From positions 46,018,116 through 46,082,115 of the forward strand of contig CM072919.1 in the NCBI GenBank assembly GCA_037013685.1: DNA of 64,000 bases, in the 5' to 3' direction. This document shows, one piece after another, positions 61,141 to 64,000 of the stretch (positions are counted from its first letter, which is position 1; each line of letters starts with the position of its first letter). Source of the DNA: Acridotheres tristis (Eukaryota; Chordata; Aves; Passeriformes; Sturnidae). The notes beneath the pieces were generated by a model. The model was given only the letters and a program-made list of their open reading frames with translations. It was not told where the DNA came from and searched no databases. Both the position numbers and the translations under genes were made by a program.

Positions 61141-62193
61141 TGTATTGGGTTTGCATGGCCAGGTTTTTGGTAATGGGGGCTACAGGGATTGCTCTTGTGA
61201 GAAGCTCCTGGAAGCTTCCTCCATGTTTGGCAGAGCCAAAGCCAGCCAGCTCCAAGATGGACATGCCACTGGCCAAGATGGGCCAATTAGAAATGGTGGT
61301 AACACCTCTGTGATAATGGATTTAAGAAGGAAAATAGAAGTTGTTGTGCAGATATAATCACAGCCAAAGAAGAACCAAGTGAGAACATGTGAGAGGAACA
61401 ACTGTGCAGACACCAAGGTCAGTGCAGAAGGAGGGACAGGAGGTGCTCCAGCAGGTGCTGCAGCTGAGATGCCCCTGTGGCCTGTGGTGCAGACCATGGT
61501 GAAGCAGCTGCAGCCCTGGATGCAGAGATCCACCTGAAGCCTGTGGAGGAGACCCACACCCCAGCAGGTGGATGCCTGAGAGGAGGCTGTAACCCCATGG
61601 GAGGCCTGGGCTGGAGCAGGGTCCTGGCAGGGACCTGCAGACCTGGGGAGACACGAGCCCACACCAGGACTTGTGATCCCATGGGGTCCATGCTGGAGCA
61701 GCCTGTCCTTGAAGGACTGCACCCCGTGGAAAAGTGACCCACTTTGCAGCAGTTGGTGCAGGACTGTTGTCCATGTGAGAGTGGACTCTTACACTTCATG
61801 GAGAACTGTCTCCCGTGGCAGGGACCCCATAGAGCAGGGGAAGGAGTTCCCTTCCTGAGCAGGAGAAACAACAGGGGATGAACCGACCATAACCCCCATT
61901 CCCTGTCTCCATGTGCTGCTGGGGGGAAGGAGTAGAGCTGGGAAGGAGGTTGGAGTGGGAATAAGGTGTTTTTAAGGTCTTATTTTACTTCTAATTATCC
62001 TGCTCTGATTTTGTTAGTAATAAATTCAATTAATATCTCTAATTCAAGCCTGTTTTGCCCATGAGGGTGTTTCATGAGTAGTCTCTCTCTCAATCCATGA
62101 ACCCTTTGTTGTATTTTCTGTCCCCTGTCCGTTTGCAGAGGAGAGTGAGTCTTTGGTGGGTGCCTGGCATGCAGACAGCGTAAATCCACAACA
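61141..62193 (+). mobile_element. Solo LTR, family C copy 2, about 1.05 kb
   Basis: Runs from TGTATTGGGTTTGCATGGCC to AAATCCACAACA, with TTTAAGAAGG at 61321-61330 and AATAAA at 62019-62024. It contains degenerate internal repeats of a 'ggtccatgctggagcagcct' type. Same family as 51595-52347 but more complete and in the opposite orientation. I see no convincing target duplication. Overlapping frames of up to 180 codons are artefacts. Confidence 0.87.
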
Positions 62194-64000
62194 GTGTTGC
62201 GGGTGCCATGACTTGCATTCAAATTGAGGTTGCTGCCACCACAAGAACTAGATGCAGAGTGAAGATGGTCACATAATTGCTTTATACTTGACTGATTGCT
62301 AATGGGGTGATTTTCTGTCAGGCCAGAAACTGAGAACACTGCTTTCAGTGAAGTTACTCCCTGATATCTCCCTTGCACATGTGCTCAGACTGTCCTGGCT
62401 ATGTCTGGAGAAATCCAGAACAAGTTCTCTGAACTTAGTCATTACACAGCTGTAAACAGAGTACAGAATTTGACTTTATTTCTTTGACTAACAGGAGCAT
62501 TTACCACCATTGTGAGGAACTAAACCTCTAAATACTTCCTTGTCAATCTTTCAACAAGACTTTTCCACTCTCGCTGAATTTCCTTATATGTCCCTAGAGG
62601 CCACTAAAAATTATTTTTAATGTTTTATACTGTAATATTGTGCATCGCCAAGACCTCTTTTTGCATTTATCTTCTGTTGTTATAACTACACTCTTCTGAG
62701 GTGGCCAGTGGTGAGTTATAAACTGTTTTATATTGTATTCTTAATCATGCAGCCCTTGGTCTTGCAGATCTTTTATATTGGCTTATATGTTTCCATCTAA
62801 AGTGCTTATTTTCCATTTGATTTGTGATTAGAAATTGAAAAGCCAATAAAACCTCGAAACAGGCACACATTTGGTTCAGGCTGCTTGGCATTTGTTCATC
62901 CTATGTAGCTAACCAGTGAAAGCCAATCCAGATACAGTATTCTGCCATTAGGTCCTGGCAGCCAGAGTCACGTTAGAAAGAAACTTAGACATATTCCTTG
63001 TTGTATGTGTAAGATCAGCTGTGTGCTTATTTTAACTTTTGGCCCTGGTTCAGGCTATTGTAATCAATATCTGGCTTGGATCAAGATGGGTTATGATTTT
63101 TTTATATTGTCTGCGTAATAAAAGATCTCAAATATAGAGAAATTCAGACTGATGATACATTTAAAAGGCACTGTGGTTTCATTTATACCCAGTAACATTA
63201 GCTTTTTCAGTTCATTGCTTTTTTTTGTAATATTTGAAAACAAGGCTTATTTAAGAGTCAGTCAGACTTGGGTCACAAAATTTGAACTTCAAATAGAAAT
63301 GTAAAACAGCTGTGTTTGAAATATTGAAGACAATTCAATGCATCCAAATGAGCTGTGAAACAGTCTTCTTCTTTTGTGGCGTTAAGACATATCTGCCTTG
63401 TATAAGGAAATAATACAGAAAGACAGCAATTCCTTTCAGTAGTGTGTGGGATCACCAACAGTACAGCTGTGAAATACAGTTCCTGTTAGGTCAGATGTAA
63501 TGCTGCACTAACACATCTATGCTCTATACACAGTTAGCTGCATACTGAGCAGAAATGTTGACTTGTATTCTATGGAAATCAGGGATTGGGAATCTATGCA
63601 TCATGTGTCACTGCTTGATGCAGGTATGACTGAAGACATCTGAACACAGGGACTGGTGCCTTCCAGGAAACCTACAGTTGTATCTGTTATTTCAGCACAC
63701 ATAAAAAGTGCAAGAATTTTCAGCATTGCAGGAGTTGATTACATGAACATTTAGGTTGTTAAACACCTCTAAGAAAATAAATGTGTCTTATTTTCCAGTG
63801 GCTGAGTAATTATTCCCTGGTAAAGCTTGTTTAAGCAGTACTGGACAGCACTTGTAGAAAATTGCCTTCACCTTTATAACTCTGTAGTTCTTTAAGCGTG
63901 TGTCTTTGCACATTCATATGCACATAATTACATCCATCTGCTATAATGAGATCAAAGAATGTTTATTTTAACTGTTAATCCAAAATGAAGTCAATAGTTG
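62194..64000. other. Intergenic DNA at the right edge
   Basis: 1.8 kb of AT-rich sequence with no recognised exon, repeat or RNA gene. MLLT3 would be expected further right by vertebrate synteny, but nothing of it is visible here. Confidence 0.7.

Noticed and set aside
61180..61871. 180-, 138- and 150-codon minus-strand open frames
   Set aside because: They overlap one another in different frames inside an LTR built of degenerate GC-rich repeats.
63740..63780. Sequence resembling a CR1 tail ('aggttgttaaacacctctaa')
   Set aside because: Too short and without the terminal 'tcacagaat' block; could be chance.
1..64000. tRNA, rRNA, snRNA genes, CRISPR arrays, prokaryotic or plasmid features
   Set aside because: No B-box/T-arm pattern, rRNA-like stretch or spaced direct-repeat array was seen on either strand; the sequence is vertebrate nuclear DNA.

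Overview
This is vertebrate nuclear DNA, almost certainly from a bird and probably a songbird (Passeriformes). The evidence is one large gene split by canonical GT-AG introns, a CpG-island promoter, many truncated CR1 LINEs, and several solo-LTR families that I associate with passerine genomes. The base composition is AT-rich outside the CpG island and two GC-rich LTR cores. No prokaryotic features, CRISPR arrays or operons are present, and most open frames longer than 60 codons are chance or lie inside repeats.

The only protein-coding gene I can support is the 5' half of FOCAD (focadhesin) on the minus strand. A non-coding first exon sits in the CpG island near 52.76-52.87 kb. The start codon is at 48349, and eighteen coding exons then run leftward to 506. 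Their lengths (57 coding bases, then 75, 155, 105, 102, 205, 207, 88, 203, 258, 105, 102, 131, 127, 135, 51, 84 and 130) join in one uninterrupted frame of 2320 nt, about 773 residues. That is roughly the N-terminal 43% of a protein of about 1800 residues. Every junction is GT-AG and the phases match throughout. The gene continues past the left edge.

Layout: 1-48.3 kb is FOCAD coding exons and introns. 48.4-52.75 kb is intron 1, holding several CR1 fragments and an LTR in the same orientation as FOCAD. 52.45-52.98 kb is the CpG-island promoter with a palindromic NRF-1 site. 53-64 kb is upstream intergenic DNA with three solo LTRs (56.6-58.0, 60.2-60.9 and 61.1-62.2 kb), small CR1 pieces, and a 0.3 kb direct duplication (54.05 and 56.00 kb) that I cannot assign to a family. 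In other vertebrates MLLT3 lies head-to-head with FOCAD, so it would be expected beyond the right edge; none of it is visible here. FOCAD and MLLT3 are Z-linked in birds by conserved synteny with human 9p, so this is probably chromosome Z (inference).

I found no novel molecular system. The observations most worth checking are the sense-oriented LTR just inside intron 1, an inverted pair of same-family LTRs around the promoter, a young-looking solo LTR with a perfect 5-bp target duplication, and the unexplained 290-bp direct duplication.
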